Source of the DNA: Lentinula raphanica
Taxonomy: Eukaryota > Basidiomycota > Agaricomycetes > Agaricales > Omphalotaceae
Direction of reading: 5' to 3'
DNA length: 64,000 bases
Assembly: GCA_027919835.1 (NCBI GenBank)
Contig: JANVFP010000037.1
Span: 427,838 to 491,837, forward strand
The notes beneath the pieces are model-generated. The model ran no database searches, was not told where the DNA came from, and saw only the letters and a list, made by a program, of their open reading frames with translations. Positions 11,250 to 24,414 of the stretch are shown one piece after another. A program made the translations under genes and the position numbers. How positions within the stretch are numbered: the stretch's first letter is position 1; each line of letters opens with the position of its first letter.

Positions 11250-14200
11250 TCATGGAAGATTTTCTGTTTTCGAAGGTGAGTTAGGCTTCGAAGGGTCCAT
11301 TGAATCATCCGATGGGTTTTTGGGATTTGATGAAATTGCACTGCTCATTGCTTCAGTGGGAGACAGTTTTGCCTCAGAGGCAGTACTTGGGGCCACTGGT
11401 ATTGCAGAATCAGTTGGTACGCGAACAAGTTTCCCATTAGATGGGTTCGCATTTCTGTGGTATTCAGAGTTCAAAACAGGTGGAGAAAATCGGGAAGAGG
11501 CCGGCGAAGGTTGATTCTCCAACGGCGCTTCGAACTGCCTAAAGCCAGACGAGCCATCAGGAGGAGGTGAGACTACTTCAGCTTCGACGTCGATGGGAAG
11601 AGGAGGTGGAGGTGGAGTTCGAGGAGTTCGAGGGCGATCTGGCCGTTGATATGGATGAGGACTAAGGGACCGATATACGGTTGGTTGTTCCCTTATGTTT
11701 TCATTTGTTGTAAGATTCGACGTCGGCGAAGTTGTCTGTGTTTGAAGTGGTGATGAGGGTCCATTGGTCGCCTCAGGTAGATTTGGCAGTGATCTATCTT
11801 GGGACGTGGTACGGATTGACAATAATCCTCTCAACCTTTGATTCGTACTTGCGCTTGACGCACTGTTCGGCGGAGACATTATGGAACCGTTTCGGGTAGG
11901 AGTAGGAGGGACACCTGGAGGTTTGGGAAATGACTTTTCCTGAACGACGGTCTCGAGCATCATGCTGGGTTTCCCGACCGTTTTCAAAGCCGAAAGCTTT
12001 TGGTGTAAAAATCTCACATCCTCCAAGAGTCTATTCAGATCGTTTTTAGAAAGTACAAAGTTTAAAAATGCGTAACAGTCTAAACTTACCTCGATTTGGC
12101 TTCAGCGTGGGGTAGGTCGATTTTGCTGTATTCTTCTGACAACCGGTGATTAATTGCAGCAAATACTTGGCTCATGACCTCCTGATATGTGGAGAAAAAA
12201 TTCATGTTCTGGGTCATGACATAAAGCAAAATATGCCTACCTCGACAACCGCGGCCGAAAGATACCGGGAAAGAACTTTGTGAAGTGTGACAGTCTCCTT
12301 AACGAGTAGTTCTATGTAGTCATTGACCCCGCCTCCAGACTTAGGCACATTCCAGTTTATGGCCTAGACAATGGAAGTAAGATGACGCAGAGATAACATG
12401 AGGAAGGTCATAAGAGGCGTCATGAACGTGGGGAGTAAGAAAACGAAACGGATATCAAACGTGCCTGAAGAGCCTTGATATGTGCACTCAAACGGTCGCC
12501 CATAATTGCGATAAGTTTAGCGTGGATTTCATGTTGATGCTCTTGATAGTCCTGCACAAGTGCACAGAGTCAGAAGGTCGAGTTTGCATTACGCAACATG
12601 AGAAAAGCGTAGCAATTAGAGATGTCGTTAAAAACAACGACAAGGCAGAAATTAGATGGGTCTTAAAATGACCCAGAAGTTGTAACAATAGCGAACGCAG
12701 GACACACCCTTTTCAACTTATCGAATTCTATCAACATCACCGCTTGTTTGGCGTTGAGGTGCCTTCTGAAAGTCTCTCGAATATACGGAACCAGAGCAAT
12801 CATGATTGACAAGCTTTGTGACGCGAGCGCTAAGTGTTTGGCCGTGATGTTTTTCAGACCTGCACTCCGCATCGCTCCTGCCCCCAGAACGACCTGACAG
12901 ATCCGTGAGTTGAATGCCTTGAGGAACTCGATGATGCGTGACATTGTATCGGTGGTGAGGATACCCAGGTTGATGATAATGGCGAGGTAGTCCGTGAGGA
13001 GTGAAAGTACAGCTGAGGTAGCCGGTACGGTGAAAAAGGAATTTGATTCGATGTAGATGTGTTTAGAATTCTTCGTGCTAGTAGCAGTTCCGCGGCTGGA
13101 AGATTTTGAGACCGAGGAGGTCACAGAAGGCGGCAACGCTGGCTGAGTAGGGGAGCCTGAACCGTGTCCATTCTGGGAAGAACCGGAGCTGGAACTGCGG
13201 AGGAGACCCTTGAAAGGAGAGAGTATTGAAGAGCTTCGCGGACTTGGTGAGATTGGCGTCATGGGTTCTTGTTGCAAGATGAGTTCAGGTGGATCTTTCA
13301 TGGCCGCATCTACTATGGTATTAGCCGTAGTTTGAATGTCCAATGAGACATCTTGCGGACTCCATTGCTCGTCTTCCACGAGCTTCGCGGACTGGGTCAG
13401 GCGAGACTGATGGAATGCCTGTAAGAATGCCTTTGCCTAATGAAAGGTATGAAACGTCATTTCGAATATCACCCAAGTTTCGAAAAGGCTACGAACCTGT
13501 GACACGATAGCTCCTCTCAAACCAACAATCATCCGCCTGCATATGACTTCACATCGCACGACGAATTTCCATGTCTCATTGAAGAACTGTACAAATTCGG
13601 GCAAGGAGAGACCGGCATGAAGTTCGGAACGAGAAGAGAGCAGCTGAGCGACTTGAGTATGTGCAAGTTCCGTTGCGGATGAAAGTGTGTCCGTCAACTC
13701 AGCGAGAAGCAAAGATGAAATGGAAGTAGTCTCGCTAGAGGAGGGAAGAGGTGTTGTAGATAGTGGTGCTGGACCAAGCTTTGAAGCATTTCCTCGGCTA
13801 GTTGCTTTCGTAGCGCGTTCAGCTGCCTCTATCGACTCTGCGACCTCTCCTAACAGGCCTATTTGAGCATGCAGTCCTTCCACACCGTTTAGCATGTCAC
13901 GAAACACGGATCGTATGATTGACATGAAGTCTGAATGTGACAGGGAGCTTAGATACTCCGCAAGTTCGGAACTGTTGTTAGATAGTCAGTATTCATAACG
14001 GAACAGCGTCGTATAAGCGTTCACCTTTCAACATAGGTAGATGGTGGGCCAGTAGGCGTTAAGTTAGGTGATGCAGGATAGAATCCGGAAATATTCTGCG
14101 AGTTTGAGGGTGAGGAAAATCGAAACGGCAGGCAGAGTACTTGCGGACCTTTCTAATCAAGCCTCTAAATTCATCTAATACAACTTCCCTCCAACTCAAC

Positions 14201-15855
14201 GTTGCTTCCTTCAACCCTTTGGTTTTCACTAAGCCTTCCAAAAGCTCAGTCAATTGGTCCTTCAATCCCTCATTAGTTATCCCCTTCTCAGAAGCCTTCT
14301 CCTTGTTGGAGTTATCGTTTCCAATGCGACGTACTAAATCATCTCGGAGTAATGAGACCAGTTCGTCGGATAGATTAGACGCAATCTCCAGAGTGAGATT
14401 TCGTAAGTGTTTGGGAAGCGCTGAGAATGCATGAAGTTGAGAGAGAGGGATTCCCAATGAATGAAGAAGTTTCGATTTGGACAACACGGGCAAAGATAAA
14501 GGTGTTGCGGTGTATGCTGGAGGTGGAGGTTCCGAGGTTTCTCGATTTTCCTCGTCCTCAGGTGTAGGTGGAAGCGGTGAAAGCCGGCCATTGGGCTTAT
14601 TTGGAGTAGGAAGTAAAGATTCAGGTGGTAATGGAGCGTTCCACATATCATCCAGCGTGTCCAGAATCACCAAAGCGTCGTTCAACATTCCCTTGCCGAC
14701 TTTTTCTCGTGCCTCTCCCGTGAGTTTCACAACTTCCTTGACGCCTTCGACACTTCTTTCTACTTCATCTACGCCCTGTACACGCTTTTCCATGTCGACG
14801 ACTTCTAAACCTTTTTGAGCCACACTATCGTCAACTTGCTCAAGCATGGTGCGCAACCGGCTGATCTGCGACAGCGTCGCGGTAGATTCGGATTGAAGCG
14901 TGTGAAGGTTGGTTAATGCAGCAAAGAATGAAGGCGCGCGAGCAGCAATTTCACTGGAAAGATGAAGCTCGACAGTATCCGCATAGTAGTGGAATTTCTC
15001 CATGAGCGGAAGGGAGTGAGCAAGAGATGTTGGATCTCCGTCTTCAATTCCATCCTGTTCCGTTACTAGTGCGAATGTTTGAGAATTTCCCAAGTCAAAG
15101 ACGGATTGAAAGAATACGGAAGGTACGGAGTCAAGAGGAGGGAGGTTTCTAGGTAGAGCATTATTGAGTGATTGCACCCGGGCTGTGCTTAGAGGTTCTA
15201 GAGAGGAAAGTGAAGCTAGAGAGCCAATTGAACCTGTACGATTCAATGGGCTGAAAGTCGACGATGGACCAGCATTCTGCTGCATCTCGAACTCTGAAAG
15301 GCCCATTGACGTGCTCGGCGGAAGGTTCTTCTCGAGCTTCTCCCATTCCGGTGTTATGGCTTGTAGGTAGGAGTCGAAGTCCTTCCGGCGTACGCGAGGA
15401 AGCTCAGCGGGCATGACAGAAGGTAGAGATGAATGAGCTTTTGGCGGTGCTTGCTTCTTATGTGGATTGTTAAGGACAGTGGAAATAGCTAAAGTGAGAT
15501 AATGTTCAGTATGAGTTCAATAACGCGCTACTACTATTCCTGAAGGCGCACCATGAAATCCATGCTTCGAACTGCTCCATTCGTTTGGCAAAGCTCCAAG
15601 ATTGAGGCTTGCCGTGGACCCGCCAAAATGAAAGCCCAAACCTGCAGGAGCTGCAGCAAAATAATCCTGGCCGTTTGTAGTTGTTCCCGAGACGCTCTCC
15701 GGCCCTCGTCGTTCAGGGTCCCATGTAAATCGATAGCGGCTCGAGCTAGGATCTACAGTTGGAGTTTGAGCGTCATATTGAGAAGAAGCGTTAGCAACAG
15801 CTGTTAGAATGACTGGCGTAGAAGCTCTTGAGCTGGTAGGAGTATCGGAGGACAT
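11250..15855 (-). CDS. VPS54: Vps54, GARP tethering complex subunit
   Basis: Vps54 is one of the four subunits of the GARP complex, which tethers endosome-derived vesicles at the trans-Golgi. The diagnostic block is in the second exon: LPRVRRKDFDSYLQAITPEW followed by a QNAGPSS segment and VPSVFFQSVFDLGN, the conserved N-terminal Vps54 region. Helical coiled-coil-like stretches follow (around 14,700-14,900), and the C-terminal Vps54 domain lies near 12,100-13,000. The first exon (15552-15855) is low-complexity and joins the second at 15488 across a 63-nt intron, which restores the frame HAISTVLNNP. Several more short introns follow. The tail after about 12,000 is proline/serine-rich and disordered, longer than in yeast. 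It starts 172 bp from the divergent gene at 16028. Confidence 0.88.
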
Positions 15856-16027
15856 GACAGCACATGAAGACCCGCGCGTCTAATTTAGAATCCATCTTGT
15901 TTAGTTACCTCCATTATGCCACTCCTAGATCTTATCGCAGCACCTTTTGGCCCTTTTTCTGATTCCTCGTTATTGTCTGAAGACTTTCCAAAACTGATAC
16001 GTGCACCAAACAAGCTCCAGCTGAGGA

Positions 16028-17846
16028 ATGTCTACATGGAATCCCGGGGCAAATTCACGGGGTAATTCACCTTGGTTTCTTGTTTGCCAAATTGATGATG
16101 TATCTTGTAGTTTGGACTACACAGAGTATGTTGCAACACCACCGAAAAAAACCAGCCCCGTCAAATTCTATGGTATCTTGAGAATCGAAGACCTCCAATG
16201 GTTATCGCCTGAAGGACTCGAACTGCTCCAGGACGCGTTGCGTGAACGTGACAAACAGTTACACCGAAACCTCAAGGAGAGTCGATTGACCCTTCAAAGT
16301 TTGTATGGAACTATGCCGGGTACAGGATCGAAAATCTCGGTTTGGATCTACTGTAGGAAAAATCTTCAAGCTTCGTTCCTCACAAGTGAGCTTCGTATCT
16401 GTTAGTGGCCTTCATCTTTCTAAAATCCAAAAAGAAGAGGGCCACTATCAAGGCGAAGTAATTCTTCAGTCATTGTTCGGTAAACCAAAACCGCGCCCGC
16501 TATTGTGAGTGGTGTGAGCTCTGGAAATTGAACCTCTTTGAACTCTTCCAGTTGGTGTATTCGCTCGTTTTATATCAAAACGGTTTCCCTTAGCCGCAAC
16601 TATCTGGAACACTGGCGATTCTACGATCTTGTCAAGCAACTGCATCTGAAAGATCCTTCTTTTCCCCTCAAAGAGCGCACACCAAAGCACATCATGCTTG
16701 CGTTAAAGCATCGATTTCGGGTGGACGCAAAGCACCATCGCGACGAATTCGATGCCGAGATTGACTCAGACGTAGACGAAGAGGGCAACACGAAAATTCC
16801 TCGCTTTCCACGACATGTCTCCAGCGCAGAGATTTACGGAGCCATGGCTTCGCACGCTGAATGGTTTCTCGCTCAACAACTTGCTTCAACGCACTCAAGT
16901 CATACCTATGTCAATCTCAAGGAATGGCATAAGTTTTGTTTGAAGGTGAAAGAGGTGAAATCTACGAAACGAAGGCTGCAACGTGCGAAGCGACCATGGA
17001 GGACATGGATATGGGGTGACTTGTATATACCTCCTTCGAAGAAAAGGGGACGACCAGCTACACAAACTGGCACTATTGATTTATCTCCCTTCGGTGCGGT
17101 CCCAGGTGGATGGGATGCACGAATACAGAAACGGTGCATTGTATGTAACAATGTTGTCTACGCCATCAGTTCTCAATTTGTCTTCACATTATTTAGGATT
17201 ATGAGTTTCCCGAGTTTGGCGATGAAGGCTACCTGAATGAAGAAGTCGAAGACCACGCCGTTCATGGTCGACCAATTTATGACCGCGACATGCCTTCCGA
17301 AGACAGCTCGCCACCGCCTGATTCTAGTTCAGATGACTCTGATTACAATGTTCCATGGATCAACAAAATACCGCTCTGGTTGATGCAAGACCCTGTTATG
17401 CGCCCTGGCCAAGTCAGATGGACTTGCCCCGACCAGAAATGCCGATATCACCTGGATCTTTTGGAAATGAGAAGGTCAACCAAGTTCAGTGATCCTGAGT
17501 ATGATTTTCTTCGGAATGATTCGTAAGATCTTTTGTGCCATTCACGAATCAAGTTGAGTGGCTGATGTTACTTAGATTGAATGTCGGTGATATACCAGTG
17601 CAAGAACTCTTGCTTGGGATCATTGAAGAACATTATCACGAACACTATATGCGGCTTGGATTCAATGTCGTCAAATCTACAACCGGAAACATGAAGCCTA
17701 AAGTGAGTCATTGTCCACACCGCTTCATAGCAGGGTGGCTCAAAGGAGACCAGGTTCGTGTAGTGCGGTGGGAACCCGATAGGGAATCAGAGAACGACCA
17801 TAGTGATGAAGATTTGAAGGTCAAGGAAGAGTATATGGACCTATAG
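16028..17846 (+). CDS. Unrecognised multi-exon fungal protein
   Basis: I do not recognise this gene. Long coding-like frames run over most of the span, interrupted by short introns; the exon from about 16,550 to 17,150 is clearest. Features seen: a Trp- and His-rich middle (RNYLEHWRFYDLVKQLHLKD, then AEWFLAQQL), a basic block near KKRGRPAT that resembles an AT-hook core, an acidic/Ser-rich linker (SSDDSDY), and a C-terminal segment WTCPDQKCRYHLDLL whose CxxxxC-x2-H pattern could bind metal. The basic and possible metal-binding pieces hint at a nuclear protein, but that is inference. The 5' exon boundaries between 16,060 and 16,400 are unresolved, so the N-terminus is uncertain. It ends 105 bp from the convergent secreted-protein gene. 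Confidence 0.6.
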
Positions 17847-17951
17847 GTACACAAGCCATTCATGATTATATGTGATTACTTTCGGAACAGCTGGTATACT
17901 CTACGCCACCTCGACCACTATTGGATTGTACATGAAGTTCTACCCCCGCTC

Positions 17952-19402
17952 TTATCGTCCAGCCGGATCGTGAATATTTCCATCGAATGTCTGACCCGAT
18001 GTACTAGTCGAAGCGACGGCACTCGCAGTGGAGGTAGTGCTTGCTTCAATACTTTCTACACTAGTACTCACTAGGCTCGTAGTGGGAGCAATGGATGTGC
18101 TGGCAATATCCGCACTCGTGGCGATGATTCCAGCATCAGTGCTAATTGACACAGCGCTAGAATTGAGTGAGCTATTTGCAGTCACTGTAGCACTGCTGCC
18201 ACTGGTGTCAGTTGAAGTGATGCCGTCTGTGCCGCTCGAAGTCGAATTGCTGCCACTGGTGTCAGTTGAAATGATGCTGTCTGTGCCGTTCGAAGTTGAA
18301 CTACTGCCACTGGTCAAAGTAGAGTTGGTGTCTACGCCGCTCGATGTCGAATTGCTGCCAGTCAGAGTGGAATTGCTTGTATCGGTGCCGTTCAAGGCCG
18401 AATCACTTCCGGTCACAGTAGAATTAACAGTGTCACCAGTGAGAGTGATGTTGGAAACCCCGACGTCAGGCCCCGCAATGGTAGAATTGCCAATTAAGCA
18501 CATATCACAGGCGCCTTCGGTCGCGGTACTATTTGCTGGAAGGGAAGTAGTTGTGTTTGAGGCAGTGGTGGGGATGTCCACAGGAGAGCCTGTGCAATCA
18601 CAAGTCCTAACATCTGGGACGGATCCGTAGGGGCAGGTGCCATCTGCCCAAAACAACAATCATTATTCGAATCGAAGATGCTCAAACTTAGAAGACATAC
18701 CAGATCCGAACGGCACCACGGGCACGGTGGGACTGCCAAACAGTCCAGGGTTAACCCCCGCAGGCTGTGTGTTTGCAATTCCACTGATTTCAGGATTGAC
18801 AGGAGGGACCGTGCAGTAAAGAGTGGACGGAACCACTCCTGAAACCGAGACCGCTTGCCTAGCAAGTTGACGGTAGGAGATAGCGTACGAGATGATATCT
18901 TCCGAGTTAAGAATTCCCGGAAGTTTGGCGAAAGATATCATCTGATCTGCGATAGTCTGCTGTACGCATGCGTCAGCGGCGGCGGATAGAGCAAAGCCCC
19001 AGCCGTCTTGTCCCATATTCAAGCATAGGTACTGAACAGAAAGGTCACTGATCCCACTAGCGGCGCACAAGTCGCTCCATCCGCTTGGTGTGATCGCAGG
19101 TATTGGAGTTCGTTTGGATGGCGAAATCCCGGGAACGATCGTCGTGTTACTAGTGGGCAGCGTACCGGCGGTGGCACTGATACTGCAAGCAGGGGGAGCA
19201 GTGATTTGGCTGGGAGGTGGTTAGATTGGTTCCGCAAAGTTGGGTTAGAGCCTAGAAAGCCTCACCTCCGTGAAATGAAGTCGCGGAATCCTGTGTCAGG
19301 TGCGCCATTGTATCTGGCTAGAAGTCCACGATCACCCAACGGGGTTGCGCTGGTAAAGAAGACGGAGAGCATAAGCGAAACAAATTGTGCGTAAAGCTGC
19401 AT
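17952..19402 (-). CDS. Secreted Ser/Thr-rich protein, basidiomycete type
   Basis: Three exons (19266-19402, 18701-19209, 17952-18643) join in frame to give 445 residues. The first exon encodes a signal peptide with a hydrophobic core (FVSLMLSVFF). The middle exon is a cysteine-containing globular part with about six cysteines (DLCAAS, QYLCLNMG, DACVQQT, LYCTVPP), resembling uncharacterised extracellular proteins of agaricomycetes; I do not recognise a named domain. After a small Cys cluster (CPYGSVPDVRTCDC) the last 200 residues are Ser/Thr/Asn-rich with many N-glycosylation sequons and an 18-residue repeat (54-bp period, seen at 18,196, 18,250 and 18,304). There is no hydrophobic C-terminal tail, so a GPI anchor is unlikely. 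A soluble cell-wall or surface glycoprotein is the most likely role. Confidence 0.72.
18190..18360 (-). repeat. 54-bp coding minisatellite in the Ser/Thr-rich tail
   Basis: The plus-strand motif CTGCCACTGGT recurs at 18196, 18250 and 18304, a 54-bp period that encodes an 18-residue Thr/Ser/Gly/Asp repeat. Copies differ by a few bases and grade into related sequence on both sides. Such in-frame repeats commonly vary in copy number between strains. Confidence 0.65.
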
Positions 19403-20038
19403 AATGAAGTGAAGATAGAGTAGAAATCAGGGGCAGCTAAGAGAATCAAGGAGCGAACAAAAATGAGTCCTTCAAGGACGAAATGCCACAGGCAGAAAGA
19501 ATACGAAGAAGAATGATTACAGATTCCGAAGGGAATTGAGTGGGACCAATGTTACCAATGTAGAGTGGGTATTATGCATTTTATACTGGAGGAGATGATA
19601 CATACCTTTTCCATTTTTACATCGATTACAATGGTATAGCTATTAGCGGCGCTGGAGCAGATGCTATGAGTGTCAGTTTGTCGCCAGGTTGCACTTGCCA
19701 GACTGTCAAGAAATTAAAGATGTAGGTGGGACGCTCATAGTCACGCTCGAGGGCGGAGACAGCAAATGATGAAGCAGTGGGGGAAATATTCAGAATATAA
19801 CGTCGGAAGCAACGAAGACCGATAGGAGCTCAGCGCTCGATGCTCAACGCCCAATGTCACTGAGGTGGGTCATACAATTACTTGTCGAAGAATGGCATAG
19901 TCATTCTGAGTTTTGAAAGGCTAGATCGTGGGTGTCGCTGAGAGAGGGCGCAGACCTAGCAATAGGGGCTAAACGATATCTATCACGTGCTCGGCGTATA
20001 GACCCGAAAATTAAAAATTTGAACTTGAACTCTGCTGA
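19403..20038. promoter_or_regulatory. Divergent intergenic region, secreted protein / UTP21
   Basis: This stretch separates two divergently transcribed genes and must hold both promoters. A weak TATA-like TTTTATAC lies at 19580, about 180 bases upstream of the minus-strand start. I see no repeat, RNA gene or additional coding frame. Confidence 0.4.
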
Positions 20039-23000
20039 ATGTCCATTGAAGAAGAACTGCCTGCTCCCCCTCGAAAACGACAGAGGCAACAAGCTCAGAA
20101 GGAACACAATAAGGCGAAATATGAGCCGCGCCTCTTCGCACCCTTCCGAGCCTTAGGTCTCATCACAAATCACGTCCCTTTCGTTCTTCAAACTCGCTCG
20201 CATAAAGGTGCAACGGATGGGCCTCGGATACATATACTTACATGCTTGGGCAAATCATGGGCTCTTTGGGATGGTGCCAAGATGGATCTACTCTTTGCTG
20301 GTTAGTTTCATACTCTGACTCAACCCCGCAGAAATTCAACGCCTTGATCCAGGTCCCGAAGTCGAAGATCAGATATCATCCATGGTCATGGACGGAGATG
20401 CTGTATGGATAGCCAGTGGGCCGAACGTAATCAAGTACATTCGTGGAAAAGAGGTTCGCCCTCTACAACCAGGCATTCTGTGGTACTAATATGGTGGATA
20501 GGTATCTCGACTCATCAATTCCTTAGGGTCCACACTGTCTTTTATCACGATTTTTGGATCTCGGCTGCTGGCTTTGACTGAAGATGGAAGCAAGATGCTT
20601 TGCTGGGATACCGTAGAAGAAGGTACGCACACACCTTTATTACTTCCTTGACTAGCTAACTAACTCGTTCAAAGTATTGGGAAAAACAATCGAATTCGAC
20701 AATGACTTCACTGCCACACGAATACTTCATCCAGCCACATACCTGAATAAGGTACTCGTATCAAGCAGTCAAGGTGCAATGCAATTATGGAATATCCATA
20801 CCAAGTGAGCCGTTTCATGCTCATCCAGGTTATCTGTATCCATTCCTCGTACTAGAACTCGTGTACACAAATTCGCTGTTTCATCCCTCATGTCTTTCCC
20901 AGAGAGCTCTGCAATCACGTCTCTCACTCAATCATCGGCCATAGACGTTGTTGGAATTGGCTTCGCTTCAGGTGAAATTTCGGTATATGATGTACGGACG
21001 GATGAGCGGTTGATGAGGATGTTCATGGAGGGCGGCAGTATAGTTGCCTTGGGCTTTCGAAGCGGTGTGTATGTTAAACTCTATGCGATGTACCATGGAG
21101 AACTTATATTTCTCAGACGGCCAGCCTATCATGGCTTCTGCCTCTTCCTTAGGCCACATCGCCATATGGGATCTAAATGAAGGTGGCCGTCTATTACACC
21201 TAGTCCGAGGTGCCCACGATGGTGCCATAAGTGCCCTCGAATGGGTACCCGGTCAACCTGTGCTCATCACTTCCGGCGGAGACAACAGTGTTAAAGTAGG
21301 TCTTCCATACTTGTACATACCTTGTGATCCAAACTACAGTATCAGCAATGGCTTTTCGACTCCCCTACAGCTGCACCTCGGCTCCTCAAATTCCGCTCTG
21401 GACATCATTCCCCTCCTCATCTCATCCGTTATTGTGGCGATGATGGCAAACAACTCTTGACCGCTTCAAGAGATCGTAGCCTTCGATGTACCTCTGTTGT
21501 TCGAGATTCAAGGTCTTTTGAGCTATCACAAGGTACGTTTTCTCATCTCATGTCTAAGTTTTTCCTGTCTGATAGTCATTTCTCGAAGGCTCCCTAACTA
21601 AAAAAGCTACCAGCTTGTCAATACCGGTGGCAAATCTGAAATTTCCCCCAATCACTGCAATCTCGCATTCTTCTGCTCGCACGAAAGATTGGGATGACAT
21701 TCTCACTGCCCATACTGACGAAACCTTCGCTCGGACATGGACAATGCAAAACAAAAAGCAGGGAAAACATACGTTTAGTTTTTCCGATGCTGCTATGACT
21801 AAAGGAAAAGACCGCTCGTCTCCTCTGGGATCCACAAAGGTACCATTTCTTATATTTACTCCTAGTCGCGCGCCTCAATATCTATTCCAAGTCTGTTTGT
21901 GTCACGGCATGTGGAAACTTTGGACTTGCAGGTTCCTCTACAGGGGCCATACATATGTGGAATATGCAGTCCGGAATACGGAGACGAACCTTCCGGCTTG
22001 GTCCTTGCCCGTCTGACGTTGCAGGGCGCTTCCAAACAGTAGGGAGAGAAACGAAAGAACGTTCCGTGACAGGCCTTGCAACAGATCCTCTGAACACAGT
22101 TGTCATTGCGAGCACTCTCGACGGTACTATCAACGTGCGTATTGACCTGTATTCCTAATGACATGGTCTAATAATGCACCTAGTTCTTCGATTTCCATAC
22201 CGCGACCCTTGAACACACTATAGTAATACCCTCAGCCGCAGTGTCAATGACCCTTCAACGAGACAGCGGCTTGCTCGCAATTTTGTGTGATGACATGGTC
22301 GTTCGACTAGTAGATATAGAAACAAAATCGGTCGTTAGAGAGTTTGGAGGATTCCGTGGCCGTGTTCTAGACATCGTATGGTTATCACCGTGTTCCAGTA
22401 AACGATAGCTGAACGTACCTTTTTTGCAGACATTTTCATCTGATTCCAGATGGTTAATTGCAACCTCTTTGGATTCAATCATCCGCACTTTCGATATACC
22501 CACTGGGCGTTTGATTGATGCGTTTAGAACATCGAGTGTAGCCACTAGTCTGTCATTCTCGCCGACCAATGACTTTCTAGCTACTTCTCACGTTGATAGT
22601 GTCGGCATTTATCTATGGTAAATTGTTTTGACTCAAGTAACACTGGGCTCACATGTTCCAATCATAGGGCGAACCGTGCACAGTACTCCGAAGTTGCTTT
22701 CCAGACTGTTATCGAAGACGATATCACAGTCGTCGACTTGCCTTCAATGCAAGATGTTGCTGAGGACGGTATGATTCATTCAATTTCTGCAATATACCTA
22801 TTTACGCGTTGCTGCATAAGGAGTGAACTCTCTATCAGCATCAGAGGCGCAGAATGCACCCATTGATGTATCTTCGACGCCTTCCAAACTGGATGGGGAT
22901 CTTATCACATTGACGTTACTTCCGCGGTCAAAATGGCAAACCCTGCTCAACCTGGAGGTCATTCAGGTATTGACTCTAGGAATCACACGTTTGATTTCTA

Positions 23001-23606
23001 CTGACGAGCTACGTGTCTAGCAACGTAACAAACCAAAGGAGCCACCAAAAGCACCTGAAAAAGCACCTTTCTTCCTGCCAACGTTACCTGGTGTCGAGAC
23101 CAGGTTTGCTGTTGAAGGAAAGAAAGACGACACTGTACAAAAATCTTCCCGAAGGTTGGAACAAGGGACACAAGAGGCTGAGAGTGTTTTCTCACAGCGG
23201 CTATTTGGAGACGATTCCAATGGAGATTGTGAGTTATCCTTGAGCCCAAGAATGATCAGTCGTATTCTCACACTACACTTATACAGACGAGGATTTCTTC
23301 TCTTTCGCCAAATCGCTTTCCGCCGCGGCTCTAGACCTGGAATTGAGGTCCTTGGGTACCCTTGACAGTCTTCGAACCTTCATCAACGCTCTAAGACAAA
23401 GGCTATTGTCACATCAAGATTTTGAAGCTGTTCAGACATTCTTGAATATATTTCTGCGCATGCACGCGGACATAATAATATCCAATTCCGAGCTACATGA
23501 GGATGTGGAGAAGCTGATGATTGTACAGCGTTCAGAAAGCCAACGGCTTCTCGAACTTGTCGCTTCCTCACTGGGAGCTCTTGGATTTGTCAGAGATACA
23601 TTGTAG
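20039..23606 (+). CDS. UTP21: Utp21/WDR36, small-subunit processome WD40 protein
   Basis: Utp21 (human WDR36) belongs to the UTP-B module that folds 18S pre-rRNA in the nucleolus. The N-terminus has a basic patch (PRKRQRQQ) and the family-specific start LFAPFRALGLITNHVPF. About a dozen WD40-type blades follow over many small exons; clear ones include SASSLGHIAIWDLNEGG near 21,150 and TSGGDNSVKV near 21,290. The C-terminal Utp21 domain begins at PFFLPTLPGVETRF (about 23,080) and ends with RSLGTLDSLRTFINALRQRL, the Asn/His-rich HADIIISN block and a final helix to the stop at 23606. This domain distinguishes Utp21 from other WD40 proteins. The stop is 34 bp from the stop of the convergent HRI1 gene. 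Introns are frequent and short. Confidence 0.9.
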
Positions 23607-23640
23607 ACTTGTATATACCATCCTCGCATGTAATCTACTT

Positions 23641-24414
23641 TCAATCTTTTTCCAAAATCTGCCACTTTTCTTCGTTCCATTCCACTTCTTTCCCTTCGAC
23701 CCAATGAGTTTCGACCTCTGGTAGTAATTTGACATCGTCAGTTATACCTGTTCTATGATGCACTCTCCATTCCTGATCCACCAGCTCTGCTTGAAAAGCC
23801 CAGAAACTGCCTGCAGGATCCCTACCAAGACCGAGTTGCCAACGTCCGACTCGAGTATACCAGCTTGTACTATTGATATTCCGCAAGAAGATAGCCTTAT
23901 CCAGCTCTGGACCATCCAATTGCGAATCATGATCTCGCCATGTTTCCTCATAGGCCGTGTTTTGGCCGGTTGCAGGATTTATCATCTCTCCTCTTTCCAA
24001 AACCGTCCCATCGGGGAGGGCAGTGTTGAACCCAAGGTCGGCAATCTGTGAGGGATCCTAGCAGGTACATGAATTGTGAGTACGGAGGCTGGAAACTGTA
24101 ATCGCGGACCTTGGTGCGAGAATCAATCAGATGAGTGAACCTTGTTGCCTCCTTGTTATTGACTACAACTGTGACACCAAGGCCAACACGGGATGTCATA
24201 AAGCAAGCAAGGAATATCTCAGAGAAGATAGGTTGAAAATACCTGTAGATCGATACCCAGCAAAAGCCCAATCGAGCTCATTCGATTGCTTGAAAAAGCG
24301 AACGTCGAGAAAGACACCTGTCTTCCCGCCGGTGAGGACGACTGTATGAGTAGACTCAGATGCTGGATCCGGTATCCATCGCAAGGATTCTCTAAAGGAG
24401 ATGGTGGCTGGCAT
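23641..24414 (-). CDS. HRI1: HRI1-family protein
   Basis: The N-terminus ISFRESLRWIPD, TVVLTGGKTGVFLDVRFFK and LDWAFAGYRS, and the C-terminus with its ERGEMINPATG and YEETWRD motifs and VGRWQLGLGRD, match the Hri1 family, a two-lobed beta-barrel protein known in budding yeast as an interactor of the casein kinase Hrr25 and of the Sec61 translocon. Its biochemical function is not established. The gene has at least three exons, with introns near 24,055-24,110 and 24,130-24,245. The predicted length of about 220-240 residues agrees with the family. There is no signal peptide or membrane segment, consistent with a cytosolic protein. Confidence 0.85.
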
